Positions 33,947-42,124 of a stretch of DNA of 64,000 bases are shown piece after piece (positions within the stretch are counted from its first letter, which is position 1; the number at the start of each line of letters is the position of its first letter). The notes below the pieces were generated by a model that saw only the letters and a program-made list of their open reading frames with translations, ran no database searches and was not told the DNA's origin. Made by a program: the position numbers and the translations under genes. This DNA comes from Williamsia maris (GTDB lineage: Bacteria > Actinomycetota > Actinomycetes > Mycobacteriales > Mycobacteriaceae), in the NCBI RefSeq assembly GCF_024171815.1, contig NZ_JAMTCJ010000001.1, positions 372,001 to 436,000 of the forward strand. Reading direction: 5' to 3'.

Positions 33947-33965
33947 GGGAGAACAACCTAGCCCA

Positions 33966-33979
33966 AACGAGCGCTTGGT
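33966..33979. promoter_or_regulatory. TetR-type operator candidate in DUF3556 promoter
   Basis: AACGAGCGCTTGGT agrees with the KstR2 consensus AnCAAGnnCTTGnT at all specified positions except one. It lies immediately upstream of the TAGGTT -10 box of the DUF3556 gene, where a repressor would block the promoter. The consensus is from memory and other TetR regulators have similar sites. Confidence 0.4.
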
Positions 33980-34024
33980 CGGGAGGGTTTCGGTACCGGC
34001 GGCCCCGGAATACCGACCGTGCGG

Positions 34025-34588
34025 TCAGAAGGTGACGGTCGGCGGCGCCTGCTGTCCCTCGGGCGCCTTGTAGAACTCCCGGGTCGAGACCTTTGCGAAG
34101 CCGGAGAAGAACATCCACGGGATGGTCTGCACCAGGGTGTTCAGGGTGGTGACGGCGTCGTTGTAGTACTGGCGGGCGAACGAGATCTGGTTCTCGGTGT
34201 CGGTCAGCTGCCGCTGCAGGTCGAGGAACTGCGTGTCGGCCTTCAGGTCGGGGTAGGCCTCCGCGACTGCCATGACGTTGACGAGCGCGTTGCTCAGTTC
34301 CGCGTCTGCCGCAGCCTTCTCCGGGACCGCGTCGCCCTCGGCGGCCTTGGCCACGCGCGACCGGGCCGCGGTGACGGCCTCGAACACGCCGGACTCGTGA
34401 GCGGCGTACCCCTTCACGGTGTTCACCAGGTTGGGGATCAGGTCGGCCCGTCGGGTCAGCTGGACGTCGATGCCGCCGAGTGCTTCCTGCGCGCCGATGT
34501 CGGCCTTGCGCAGCTTGTTGAACCCGACGACGCCGAAGCCCACCAGGGCGACGATGACCACCACGATCACGATCAGTGCGATCAGCAT
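34025..34588 (-). CDS. LemA family protein
   Basis: 187 residues: an N-terminal membrane helix (MLIALIVIVVVIVALVGFGVVGFN) followed by a long alpha-helical bundle with the family segments GGIDVQLTRRADLIPNLVNTVKGYAAHE and DTENQISFARQYYNDAVTTLN. LemA proteins are anchored with the helical domain outside the cytoplasm; the function is poorly known. It follows the DUF2207 gene by 40 nt, the usual LemA-DUF2207 pairing, so the two probably work together at the envelope. Confidence 0.92.
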   Translation of the reverse strand: MLIALIVIVVVIVALVGFGVVGFNKLRKADIGAQEALGGIDVQLTRRADLIPNLVNTVKGYAAHESGVFEAVTAARSRVAKAAEGDAVPEKAAADAELSNALVNVMAVAEAYPDLKADTQFLDLQRQLTDTENQISFARQYYNDAVTTLNTLVQTIPWMFFSGFAKVSTREFYKAPEGQQAPPTVTF

Positions 34589-34628
34589 GCGGTATTCCCT
34601 TTCACGACACATTCATTGGTTTGCGATG

Positions 34629-36383
34629 TCACCACGAGCCGCCTCCGCCGCCGCCCCCGCCACCACCGCCGGAGAAGCCGCCCCCGCCACCGGACGACGA
34701 CGACGTCGTCTGCGTGGCCTGATACGCCGAGATCGCGGACGAGACCGAGGAATTGAAGTCGGCGGAGAAGTTGCTCATCGACGCCAGTCCGTAGCCGGCA
34801 GCGTAGCCGTGGCCAACCCCGAAGTACGACGGGGTCGGCGGCTCCTCGCCCACCTCGATCCGGTACTTCGCGGCCCACACCTCGGCGACCCCGAACGCGA
34901 CCGCCCACGGGATGTACTGCGTGTACAGCTCTCTGCGGCCGCTGAAGTCGAATCGCGCCTCACTCGAGGCGGTTCCCAGAACCCGTCGGAACCCGCCGAT
35001 GTGCGACCACGCCTCGCGACCCTTCTTGGTGCGGAACGTCTTGGCCTCGGGCGCCGCCAACGGCAACGCGAACACCGCGAAGATCGCCAGCGGCAGCCCG
35101 ATCAGCGACATGTGGAACGGGCTGAAGAAGAACAGGTAGCCGGCCCCGAGTGCGGCGCCGATGACGAGGAACGCGCCGATCGAGCCGATTCCTTTGACCT
35201 GCATCAGTCCCGTCGCCTGCGACCACGACGTGACCGACGAGTCGAATCGGGCCCGCGCGGCCTTGAGTGCCTTGCCGCCGTCGACGTCGCCCGGCTGCGC
35301 CGAGAAGCTCTGCCCGGGTGCGACCCCGAGCGTGGTCGCGGTCTGCGCGGTGACCGCGTCGAGGCGGGAGGCGTCGCCGTCCTTGCCGGTGATGGTCCAC
35401 ACGCCGTCGACGTTGGCGATGTCGGCGACGCCCTTCTCGCCGAGTTCGAGCATCGTCGCGGCGTACATGTCGTCGCTGATCTTCTCGGTCAGCACGTAGG
35501 CCCCCTGCGCCGGACCCATGCCCTCGGGCGGGCCGTACATCAATGGGTAGGCGGGCGGCGGTTCCCGGACGCTGCGCGCCAGCAGCCAACTCACCACGCC
35601 CGCGACCACGGCGAGGAGCGCGAAGACCATCGCCAGGGGAACCGACCGGCCGAACACGGGGTCGAAGGGAAGTGACCACGGGAGCGACTTCTGGCCGGGC
35701 GCCGCGGTGCTCAGCGCGGTCTGCACCGTGACCGGGGTGTTGGGTTCGAGCGATCCGGTGGTGACGGTCAGGGTGTTGCCCGACGCGCTCGCCTGACAGC
35801 CGGCGTCCGACCCGGCCCCGACCGCGCACCGGGTGTCCTGTGGCGGCGTCGGGGCGGTCGCACGCAGAGTGGCCTTGGTGATCGGCATCCGCCATCCGCC
35901 GGGGATGAGGTTCCAGTAGAACTGCGATCCGCGCGCCCCGTTGATCGGATCCGACAGCACGCCGTCGACGTCGTAGGTGATGACGTAGCGATGGTTCCCG
36001 CTAATCGAGACGTCCGCCTTGCCGATCTTGGCGACCACGTAGCGGCCACCACGCTCGGTACTCAGGTCGACGCCGTCCGACGATCCGTCCCGGGTCACCC
36101 GGATGTTCTTCGGCACATACCGGATGTGGGAGTCCGCGGGGTCGGCGATGTCGAAGAACCGGAAGATCCCGTGCTTGGAGAGGGGAAAGTCGACGTCGAG
36201 GGTCTCGGTGGCACTCAAGGTGCCGTCCGCGTCGACCTCGAAGTCGGCGGTGTAGTTCGTGATGACCGCGGTCTCGGCGGCGGCATCGGACTCGCTGTCG
36301 TCGAAGCTGCCGAACAGCGCAGGCAGGAGCATCGCCCCGATGACGATCAGGACCGCGAACACGCTGACGACCGCACGCCTCAT
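34629..36383 (-). CDS. DUF2207 membrane protein with Gly-rich tail
   Basis: 584 residues: signal-anchor helix at the N-terminus (about 5-26), an extracytoplasmic beta-rich DUF2207 domain (TNYTADFEVDADGTLSATETLDVDF, about 40-230), a helix at about 250, a cytoplasmic segment, a helix pair at about 400-445, and a C-terminal tail rich in Ser and Gly (GGGGGFSGGGGGG). The protein is typical in length and layout. The ATG at 36383 has TAGGCT 7 nt upstream, implying a leaderless transcript. It heads a two-gene operon with lemA. Role unknown; envelope-associated. Confidence 0.9.
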   Translation of the reverse strand: MRRAVVSVFAVLIVIGAMLLPALFGSFDDSESDAAAETAVITNYTADFEVDADGTLSATETLDVDFPLSKHGIFRFFDIADPADSHIRYVPKNIRVTRDGSSDGVDLSTERGGRYVVAKIGKADVSISGNHRYVITYDVDGVLSDPINGARGSQFYWNLIPGGWRMPITKATLRATAPTPPQDTRCAVGAGSDAGCQASASGNTLTVTTGSLEPNTPVTVQTALSTAAPGQKSLPWSLPFDPVFGRSVPLAMVFALLAVVAGVVSWLLARSVREPPPAYPLMYGPPEGMGPAQGAYVLTEKISDDMYAATMLELGEKGVADIANVDGVWTITGKDGDASRLDAVTAQTATTLGVAPGQSFSAQPGDVDGGKALKAARARFDSSVTSWSQATGLMQVKGIGSIGAFLVIGAALGAGYLFFFSPFHMSLIGLPLAIFAVFALPLAAPEAKTFRTKKGREAWSHIGGFRRVLGTASSEARFDFSGRRELYTQYIPWAVAFGVAEVWAAKYRIEVGEEPPTPSYFGVGHGYAAGYGLASMSNFSADFNSSVSSAISAYQATQTTSSSSGGGGGFSGGGGGGGGGGGSW

Positions 36384-36510
36384 GGCGCGGAGCCTACTGT
36401 GCGGATGCCCGAATCGGCGACCAACTGTGACCGACCGGGGCGCCGGGGACGACGACCTGCCCGAATATGGGATCAGGGCGAGGCTTTGCTACCGTTGTCG
36501 AGCAGTACCA

Positions 36511-36586
36511 GGGGCTATAGCGCAGTTGGTAGCGCGTCTCGTTCGCATCGAGAAGGTCAGGGGTTCGATTCCCCTTAGCTCCACCA
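36511..36586 (+). tRNA. tRNA-Ala (anticodon CGC)
   Basis: 76 nt cloverleaf with CCA encoded. Acceptor GGGGCTA pairs with TAGCTCC and contains the G3-U70 pair that identifies alanine tRNAs. D arm GCGC/GCGC, anticodon stem TCTCG/CGAGA with loop TTCGCAT (anticodon CGC at positions 34-36), T arm AGGGG-TTCGATT-CCCCT. Reads GCG codons. Confidence 0.97.
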
Positions 36587-36619
36587 TCGGGACCCGTCTG
36601 ACACGACGCCGCGTCTCAC

Positions 36620-36689
36620 CTTCCCGCGACATCTCTCGACTGCCGCGACAGGGATTGCCGTCGCGGAAGTCGAGTCGTGTCGCGGGAAG
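36620..36689. terminator. 30-bp imperfect inverted repeat after tRNA-Ala
   Basis: Arms 36620-36649 and 36660-36689 (starting CTTCCCGCGACA and ending TGTCGCGGGAAG) pair with about five mismatches around a 10-nt loop. It stands between the tRNA 3' end and the convergent yjbR stop at 36694, so a bidirectional terminator is likely, although the T run is missing. Confidence 0.55.
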
Positions 36690-36693
36690 CCTG

Positions 36694-37026
36694 TCAGCGG
36701 GCGTCGAGATCGCGGATCATGGTCTTCGTCGCACGGCGTCGCCACGCATCGGTGATCATCTCCGCGACGACGTCAGCGTCCGCGGCGGCCAGCGACACCG
36801 CGACCGCAGACAGCTTCGCACCCCAGTACACCTCGGTGCACCAGTCGAATTCGGCGACGGCCTCACGGATCTGCTCGTCGGACACCATGACTCGCAGGGT
36901 CTCGCCGTCGGGCATCGTGGCCAGGATGTTCTTGCGGAAGCGCAGCGCGGCCATGCCGTGATGGTCCGCGACCACCACCTCGGGCAACGTCAGAGCACGC
37001 GTGCTGACCTCGTCCCAGGTGGTCAC
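36694..37026 (-). CDS. MmcQ/YjbR family protein
   Basis: 110 residues with the compact CyaY-like fold of the family: TTWDEVSTRALTLPEVV at the start, then LRFRKNILATMPDGETLRVMVSDEQIREAV and a basic C-terminal helix (ITDAWRRRATKTMIRDLDAR). Family members bind DNA or are of unknown function. It ends close to a large hairpin and follows the glpR gene by 8 nt, so it may be the last gene of the galU-glp-rimJ-glpR transcript. Confidence 0.88.
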   Translation of the reverse strand: MTTWDEVSTRALTLPEVVVADHHGMAALRFRKNILATMPDGETLRVMVSDEQIREAVAEFDWCTEVYWGAKLSAVAVSLAAADADVVAEMITDAWRRRATKTMIRDLDAR

Positions 37027-37034
37027 GAGACGAT

Positions 37035-38027
37035 CTACTCGCCTGCCGCCCTGCGGAACTCGGGCTCTTCGCGCATCACGCGACGCCGCTGGAACGGCGG
37101 CAGGTGGTCGAACACGGGGTGCTCGTCGTCGATCTCGAGCACGACCGCGCCCGGTCGGATGAGGTGCTCGGGGATCTCGTCGGCCAGCGGGCCCTCGTCC
37201 TCGATGCGGCGACGCTGCTGGGTCATACGGGCGGCACGCGCGGCGCGGACACTGCGCTGCCGTCGGATCCGCTCCTCGATGCGGACGGTGCGCCGCAGGT
37301 ACGCCATGTAGGCGACGAGGAGGAACACCCCGACACCGGTGGCGGCCCAGCCGATCCCGCCCAGCAGCACACCGACACCGACCGATGCGATCGCGAGGAT
37401 CGCGAACACGAGCAGGAGTCGCTGGCGACCGCGGTACCGGGTCTCGCTGCGACGTGTGTCGGCGGTGGGGTCGTATCCCCCGCGACCGCGTCGGGTCGGG
37501 CCCTCGGCGGTCAGCGGCTCGGAGACCACCTCGTAGTCGGAATCCTCGTCCTCGTCGAATTCTTCGTCGAACTCATCGTCCGCATCGAGTTCGTCGTCGG
37601 CGTCGAGATCGGCATCATCGGACTCGAGGAGTTCGGCGTCGTCTGCGTCGTCGTCGATCTCGGCGGATCCGGTTTCGTCGGTGTCGCGATCGTGATCGCC
37701 CGCGCCGGCGACGATCTCGTCGGACTCGTCGATGTCCTCCGGCTCGTCGGCGACCAGCACGTCCGAGTGGTCGTCGAGTTCGTTGATCAGCTCACCGGGC
37801 TTGCGGTACTCGCGTACCGGTGCGACCCAGTCGGCGTCGTGCGGATGACGTCCGCGCGCGACCTTGCTGCTCGCCTTCGACATCGCGCGACCGCCGCGGT
37901 TGATGACGCGGGTCGCGAGCGTGGCCTCGGTGCGCTTGCGCACCTCGGGACGACCCTTGATCACCATCGGCACCAGCACGAACAGCCAGATCGCCACCAG
38001 ACACACCCACAACACAGAATTCGGCAT
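37035..38027 (-). CDS. glpR: GlpR/SepX-type divisome membrane protein
   Basis: 330 residues: N-terminal helix (SVLWVCLVAIWLFVLVPMVIKGRPEVRKRTEATLATRV is the family hallmark; about 4-22 in the membrane), a long acidic Asp/Glu-rich linker (about 85-170), two helices (about 203-250) and a basic then C-terminal soluble tail. In corynebacteria GlpR is the membrane receptor of the gephyrin-like protein Glp and acts in septum and polar growth; in streptomycetes SepX is a divisome protein. The glp homologue lies two genes upstream. A ggagaggag ribosome site precedes the ATG. Confidence 0.85.
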   Translation of the reverse strand: MPNSVLWVCLVAIWLFVLVPMVIKGRPEVRKRTEATLATRVINRGGRAMSKASSKVARGRHPHDADWVAPVREYRKPGELINELDDHSDVLVADEPEDIDESDEIVAGAGDHDRDTDETGSAEIDDDADDAELLESDDADLDADDELDADDEFDEEFDEDEDSDYEVVSEPLTAEGPTRRGRGGYDPTADTRRSETRYRGRQRLLLVFAILAIASVGVGVLLGGIGWAATGVGVFLLVAYMAYLRRTVRIEERIRRQRSVRAARAARMTQQRRRIEDEGPLADEIPEHLIRPGAVVLEIDDEHPVFDHLPPFQRRRVMREEPEFRRAAGE

Positions 38028-38185
38028 GACCGCGGCTCTCCTCTCCGTCTCCGACCGACCCTGGTGATCACCCGAGCCTCATGAGTCACAAATGACTTCC
38101 CTCAGGCTAGGGGTGGGGGCGCCCCGGCCAGCGCAGACGCGCCGAGACGACGACGAAAGTTCTGATGACCGTCGACGGGGACCGA

Positions 38186-38848
38186 TCAGCCGAGATACGA
38201 CGCCCGGCCGCTGCGCACGAGGGCCTCGGCGGCGCTGCCGGCGACCTCCTCGGCGGTGAGGGCGAACAGGATGTGGTCGCGCCACCCGCGGTCGACGTCC
38301 ATGTAGCGCTCGAGCAGGCCTTCCTTGCGGAACCCGACCTTGGTCAGCACCGCCTTGGACGCCTCGTTGCCGGGTTGGACGGTCGCCTCGAGTCGGTGGA
38401 GTCCGACCGCGCCGAAGCAGTGGTCGACGCCGAGCGCGACCGCGGCGGTCGCGACCCCCTGATTGGTCACCGCGCTGTCCAGCCAGTAGCCGATCCACGC
38501 GTTGCGCAGCGCACCGCGCTGGATGTTGCCGATCGTCAGCTGCCCGACGAACTCGCCGTCGACCTCGATGACCAGCGGCAGCATCGACCCGTTCTTGGCC
38601 TCACGCTTGAGCACCGAGTGCAGCGTGGGCCACGAGGTCATGTGATGACGGTCCACCCAGTTGCCCTGACCGGTCGGTTCCCACGGCATCAGGGTGTTCT
38701 GGTTGGCGATGCGCAACGAGCTCCACGCGCGGGCGTCGCGCAGGCGGACGCCGCGCAGCGTCACCGTTCCCGCTCTCGTCTGCAGCGGCCCCAACACCGT
38801 CGGCCAGCCGGGATGCCCGGCGCCGCTGCTCGCCCATCGTCCAAACAC
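38186..38848 (-). CDS. rimJ: RimJ-type GNAT acetyltransferase
   Basis: 220-residue ribosomal-protein-alanine-acetyltransferase-like enzyme: LRGVRLRDARAWSSLRIANQNTLMPWEPT, then the acetyl-CoA site NQGVATAAVALGVDHCF and the LEATVQPGNEASKAVLTKVGFRKEGLLERYM stretch of RimJ/RimL. GTG 38848 is preferred: TAGTCT on the minus strand (38860-38855) lies 6 nt upstream as a -10 box. Its position between glp and glpR is conserved in mycobacteria and corynebacteria; whether it acetylates ribosomal protein S5 here is not known. Confidence 0.85.
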   Translation of the reverse strand: MFGRWASSGAGHPGWPTVLGPLQTRAGTVTLRGVRLRDARAWSSLRIANQNTLMPWEPTGQGNWVDRHHMTSWPTLHSVLKREAKNGSMLPLVIEVDGEFVGQLTIGNIQRGALRNAWIGYWLDSAVTNQGVATAAVALGVDHCFGAVGLHRLEATVQPGNEASKAVLTKVGFRKEGLLERYMDVDRGWRDHILFALTAEEVAGSAAEALVRSGRASYLG

Positions 38849-38885
38849 GATCGAAGACTATTACCCGTGTCCGACCGCGGTGGCG

Positions 38886-40154
38886 CTAACCACGCTGAGC
38901 CAGGAACGCGACGTCGACCTCTTCGCCGATGCGGAGCTCCTCCACCTCGGGCTCGACCATCACCAGGCAGTTCGCCTCGGCCAGTCCCGCGAGCAGATGC
39001 GACGATCCGCTCTCGGACGTGCCGATGACCTGCACGAGATATTCACCGGTCTGTTCGTCGCGCATCAGCTGGCCACGCAGGTAGCCCTTGCGACCGCGCA
39101 CCGACGCGATCGGTCCGACGGTGCGTGCCCGGATGACACGGCGCATCGGCTTGCGCTTGCCCAGCGCGATGCGGATGAGGGGTCGGACCATCACCTCGAA
39201 CGCGACGAGCGCGCTCACCGGGTTCGACGGCAGCAGGAAGGTCGGGACCTCGTCGCGCCCGAGCTGGCCGAATCCCTGGACCGAGGCGGGATGCATGGCG
39301 ATGCGTTCGACGTCGATCTCGCCCAGCGGCGCCAAGGCGTCGCGGATGTTCTCCGAGGCGGTGCCGCCGAGTGGCGCGCAGATCACCACGATCTCCGACC
39401 GGATGAGCTGCCCTTCCACCACGTCCCGCAGTTGTGAGGCCTCACGGTCGGCGATGCCCACGCGGTTGACGTCGGCACCGGCGTCTCGCGCGGCGGCGGC
39501 CAACGAGTAGCTGTTGACGTCGAAAACCTGTCCCGCACCGGGGGTTCGGTCGATGTCGACCAGTTCCCCACCCACCGAGATGACCGACAGTCGGGGTCGT
39601 GGGTGGACGAGAACCCGGGTACGGCCCACCGCGGCAAGCAATCCCACCTGGGCGGCACCGATGATGGTCCCGGCGCGGACGGCGACATCGCCGGGCTGGA
39701 CGTCGTCGCCCACGCGGCGGACGTAGTCGCCGGTCTCCACGGCGTGACCGATCTTGACCTTTGACACCCCGCCGTCGGTCCACCGCAGCGGCAGTACCGC
39801 GTCGGCGAGAGTCGGCAGCGGCGCACCGGTTTCGACCCGCACGGCCTGTCGGGGCTGGAGTCGGGTCGGGGTGCGCGATCCCGCTTCCACCTCGCCGACC
39901 ACCGGCAACACCACCACGACGTGTTCGCCGGGGGCCTCGGAGTCGTCGGACGCGACGATGCCCGCCTCGGCGACGTCGACGCTGCGGACCGCGTAGCCGT
40001 CGATGGCGGCCTGGTCGAACCCGGGCAGCGGGTTCTCGGTCGTCACCTCCTCGGCACAGAGCAGACCCTGCGCCTCGGAGATGGCCACCCGCACCGGGCG
40101 TGGCGCGACCGCGGCCGCGGTCACCCGCGTCAATTGGTCCTCGACCGACCGCAT
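38886..40154 (-). CDS. glp: Gephyrin-like molybdotransferase Glp (MoeA homologue)
   Basis: 422 residues with the complete MoeA layout: TTENPLPGFDQAAIDGYAVRSVD near the start, a domain II insertion, the MoCF-binding region SVGGELVDIDRTPGAGQVFDVNSYSLAA (about 200-230), VVICAPLGGTASENIRDAL and FLLPSNPVSALVAFEVMVRP, and a C-terminal domain. MoeA inserts molybdenum into molybdopterin; in corynebacteria this copy, named Glp, acts in cell division with FtsZ and the receptor GlpR. The conserved neighbours galU, rimJ and glpR support the Glp assignment. A gggaggcgag ribosome site precedes the ATG. Confidence 0.88.
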   Translation of the reverse strand: MRSVEDQLTRVTAAAVAPRPVRVAISEAQGLLCAEEVTTENPLPGFDQAAIDGYAVRSVDVAEAGIVASDDSEAPGEHVVVVLPVVGEVEAGSRTPTRLQPRQAVRVETGAPLPTLADAVLPLRWTDGGVSKVKIGHAVETGDYVRRVGDDVQPGDVAVRAGTIIGAAQVGLLAAVGRTRVLVHPRPRLSVISVGGELVDIDRTPGAGQVFDVNSYSLAAAARDAGADVNRVGIADREASQLRDVVEGQLIRSEIVVICAPLGGTASENIRDALAPLGEIDVERIAMHPASVQGFGQLGRDEVPTFLLPSNPVSALVAFEVMVRPLIRIALGKRKPMRRVIRARTVGPIASVRGRKGYLRGQLMRDEQTGEYLVQVIGTSESGSSHLLAGLAEANCLVMVEPEVEELRIGEEVDVAFLAQRG

Positions 40155-40253
40155 CTCGCCTCCCGCCCAACAATTCGCACGTCAGTTCGCGCAGAATCCG
40201 ACGTTAGCCGGTCGGCGGGCCGAACCGGTGACGCAACGCGGTGCGCGCGGCGA

Positions 40254-41219
40254 TCAGGCCTGCTTGAGCCGCTCTTCGAGGAACTCGCGGAGATCAGGGC
40301 CGTAGTCGTCGCGGTCCAGGGCGAAGTCGACGCACGCCTTGAGGTAGCCGCCCGGGTTGCCGAGGTCGTGTCGGGTGCCGCGGTGGACCACCACGTGCAC
40401 CGGGTGGCCCTCCTCGATGAGCAGGGCGATGGCGTCGGTGAGCTGCAGCTCGCCGCCGGCACCGGGCTTGATCCGACGCAGGGCGTCGAAGATGGCGCGG
40501 TCGAGGATGTAGCGACCGGCCGCGGCGTAGTTCGACGGGGCGTCGGCGGCGTCGGGCTTCTCGACCATCCCCTTGAGCCGCATGACGTTCGGGTTGTGCG
40601 CGTCCGGGAGCGGCTCGACGTCGAACACGCCGTACGCGGAGATCTTCTCGGTGGGCACCTCGATGGCGCAGAGCACGGTGCCGCCGCGACGCTGCCGGGT
40701 GCGGGCCATCACCTCGAGGACTCCGCCGGGCAACACGAGGTCGTCGGGCAGCAGGACCGCGATCGCGTCCTCGTCGTCGTCGAGCTGGGACTCCACGCAG
40801 CCGACCGCGTGGCCGAGTCCGAGGGGCTTCTCCTGGATGACCGACGAGACGTGCATCAGCGACGGCGCGTTGCGCACCTTCGCGAGCATCGCGTTCTTGC
40901 CCCGCTTCTCCAGCGTGTTCTCGAGCACCAGATCCTCGACGAAGTGGGCGACGACGCCGTCCTTGCCGGGCGAGGTGATGATCAGCAGTCGTTCGGCGCC
41001 CGCCGATTTCGCCTCCTCGGCGACCAGTTCGATGCCGGGGGTGTCGACGACCGGCAGCAACTCCTTGGGCACGGTCTTCGTCGCGGGAAGAAAGCGCGTG
41101 CCCAGTCCGGCTGCGGGGACGATCGCCGTCTTCGGGATCGGTGGTGTGTTGGGTACGAATTCGTACTCGGCTCCCGGCGACCCGTCGCCCTGATTTCCGA
41201 CCGTCTGCGTTTCCGTCAT
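40254..41219 (-). CDS. galU: UTP-glucose-1-phosphate uridylyltransferase
   Basis: 321 residues. The nucleotidyltransferase motif TAIVPAAGLGTRFLPATKTVPKELLPVVDTP is at about residues 32-62; VIQEKPLGLGHAV, LLPDDLV, GMVEKPDAADAPSNYAAAGRYIL and GTRHDLGNPGGYLKA complete the GalU pattern. It makes UDP-glucose for cell-wall arabinogalactan precursors, trehalose and glycogen in the cytoplasm. The ATG at 41219 (MTETQTVG) is chosen. It is the first gene of the minus-strand galU-glp-rimJ-glpR-yjbR run and diverges from the cyclo-ligase gene. Confidence 0.95.
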   Translation of the reverse strand: MTETQTVGNQGDGSPGAEYEFVPNTPPIPKTAIVPAAGLGTRFLPATKTVPKELLPVVDTPGIELVAEEAKSAGAERLLIITSPGKDGVVAHFVEDLVLENTLEKRGKNAMLAKVRNAPSLMHVSSVIQEKPLGLGHAVGCVESQLDDDEDAIAVLLPDDLVLPGGVLEVMARTRQRRGGTVLCAIEVPTEKISAYGVFDVEPLPDAHNPNVMRLKGMVEKPDAADAPSNYAAAGRYILDRAIFDALRRIKPGAGGELQLTDAIALLIEEGHPVHVVVHRGTRHDLGNPGGYLKACVDFALDRDDYGPDLREFLEERLKQA

Positions 41220-41371
41220 GTTCCTCACCCTAGGACTCGACCCTGGACACCGACTGTGCGTTGCAGTGGATCGACGCCGGCTTGTGGCAACGTCGACCGC
41301 ACACGCAATCTATCGGGTGGGCGCCGATCGCGAAGGGTGGAGACCATGGAGCCGACACAGTGGCCGATCCG

Positions 41372-41977
41372 ATGAACGAGTCATCGGAGGATTCCGTCGC
41401 CGGGGAGAAGGCCGCGTTGCGCCACCGACTGATCGCCGCCCGCGCCGCCATGGACGCGACCGAGCGCGCGACGGCCGCCGAGGACCTCGCGGGCTGGATG
41501 TCGGTCGACGTCCCCTTTCGGCTCGAGGCCGATGTGACCGTGTGCTGCTACGCGAGCGTCGGGACCGAGCCGGGGACGGCGCAGATGCTCGACGCGCTGG
41601 TCGACCGCGGCGTGACCGTACTGCTCCCCATCACCCCCGACGGTCCTCCCACGGCCTTGGAGTGGGCGCGCTACACCGGGCGCCACGGGTTGCGCACCGG
41701 ACGGTTCAGCCTGTCCGAGCCGACCGGCCGGCGGTTGTCGAACGCGGCCCTCGACACCGCCGATGTCGCACTGATCCCGGCGCTGGCGGTCGACCGTCGC
41801 GGTGTGCGTCTGGGCCGCGGGGCCGGGTACTACGACCGGTCCCTGGTCGCGACCGGCGCGGAACTGGTCGCCGTGGTGTACGACGACGAGGTGCTCGACG
41901 ACATCCCCGCCGACGAGTACGACATCGCCGTGAGCTGGGCACTGACCCCCGGCGACGGGTTCACCCGACTGGGGTGA
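41372..41977 (+). CDS. 5-formyltetrahydrofolate cyclo-ligase
   Basis: 201 residues. ALRHRLIAARAAMDATER at the N-terminus, VCCYASVGTEPGTAQMLDAL and the C-terminal signature LGRGAGYYDRSL with ALAVDRRGVR upstream identify the family, which converts 5-formyl-THF to 5,10-methenyl-THF using ATP. The ATG at 41372 is the preferred start, though no strong ribosome site is visible; a GTG 12 nt upstream is in frame. The order galU / cyclo-ligase / FmdB-like protein matches the mycobacterial chromosome (Rv0993-Rv0991c). Confidence 0.9.
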   Translation: MNESSEDSVAGEKAALRHRLIAARAAMDATERATAAEDLAGWMSVDVPFRLEADVTVCCYASVGTEPGTAQMLDALVDRGVTVLLPITPDGPPTALEWARYTGRHGLRTGRFSLSEPTGRRLSNAALDTADVALIPALAVDRRGVRLGRGAGYYDRSLVATGAELVAVVYDDEVLDDIPADEYDIAVSWALTPGDGFTRLG

Positions 41978-41997
41978 CCACCTCACGGATCCTCCCA

Positions 41998-42024
41998 TTG
42001 GCACTCGCGTGTCGTGAGTGCCAG
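41998..42024 (+). promoter_or_regulatory. CIRCE element (HrcA operator) before ruc
   Basis: TTGGCACTC and GAGTGCCAG flank a 9-nt spacer, matching the CIRCE consensus TTAGCACTC-N9-GAGTGCTAA with the G/C variants usual in actinobacteria. TAGACT (42034-42039) is the likely -10 box, so the element covers the -35 region. Heat-shock control by the HrcA repressor is expected. Confidence 0.85.
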
Positions 42025-42124
42025 AAACGGCGGTAGACTCGACGACGGTCCGTGATGCGGACCCCTGATCTCACCGCGCGACGACGTGACGACGCGCGGC
42101 CACTCACTCCCTCGGAGGTGCCCG

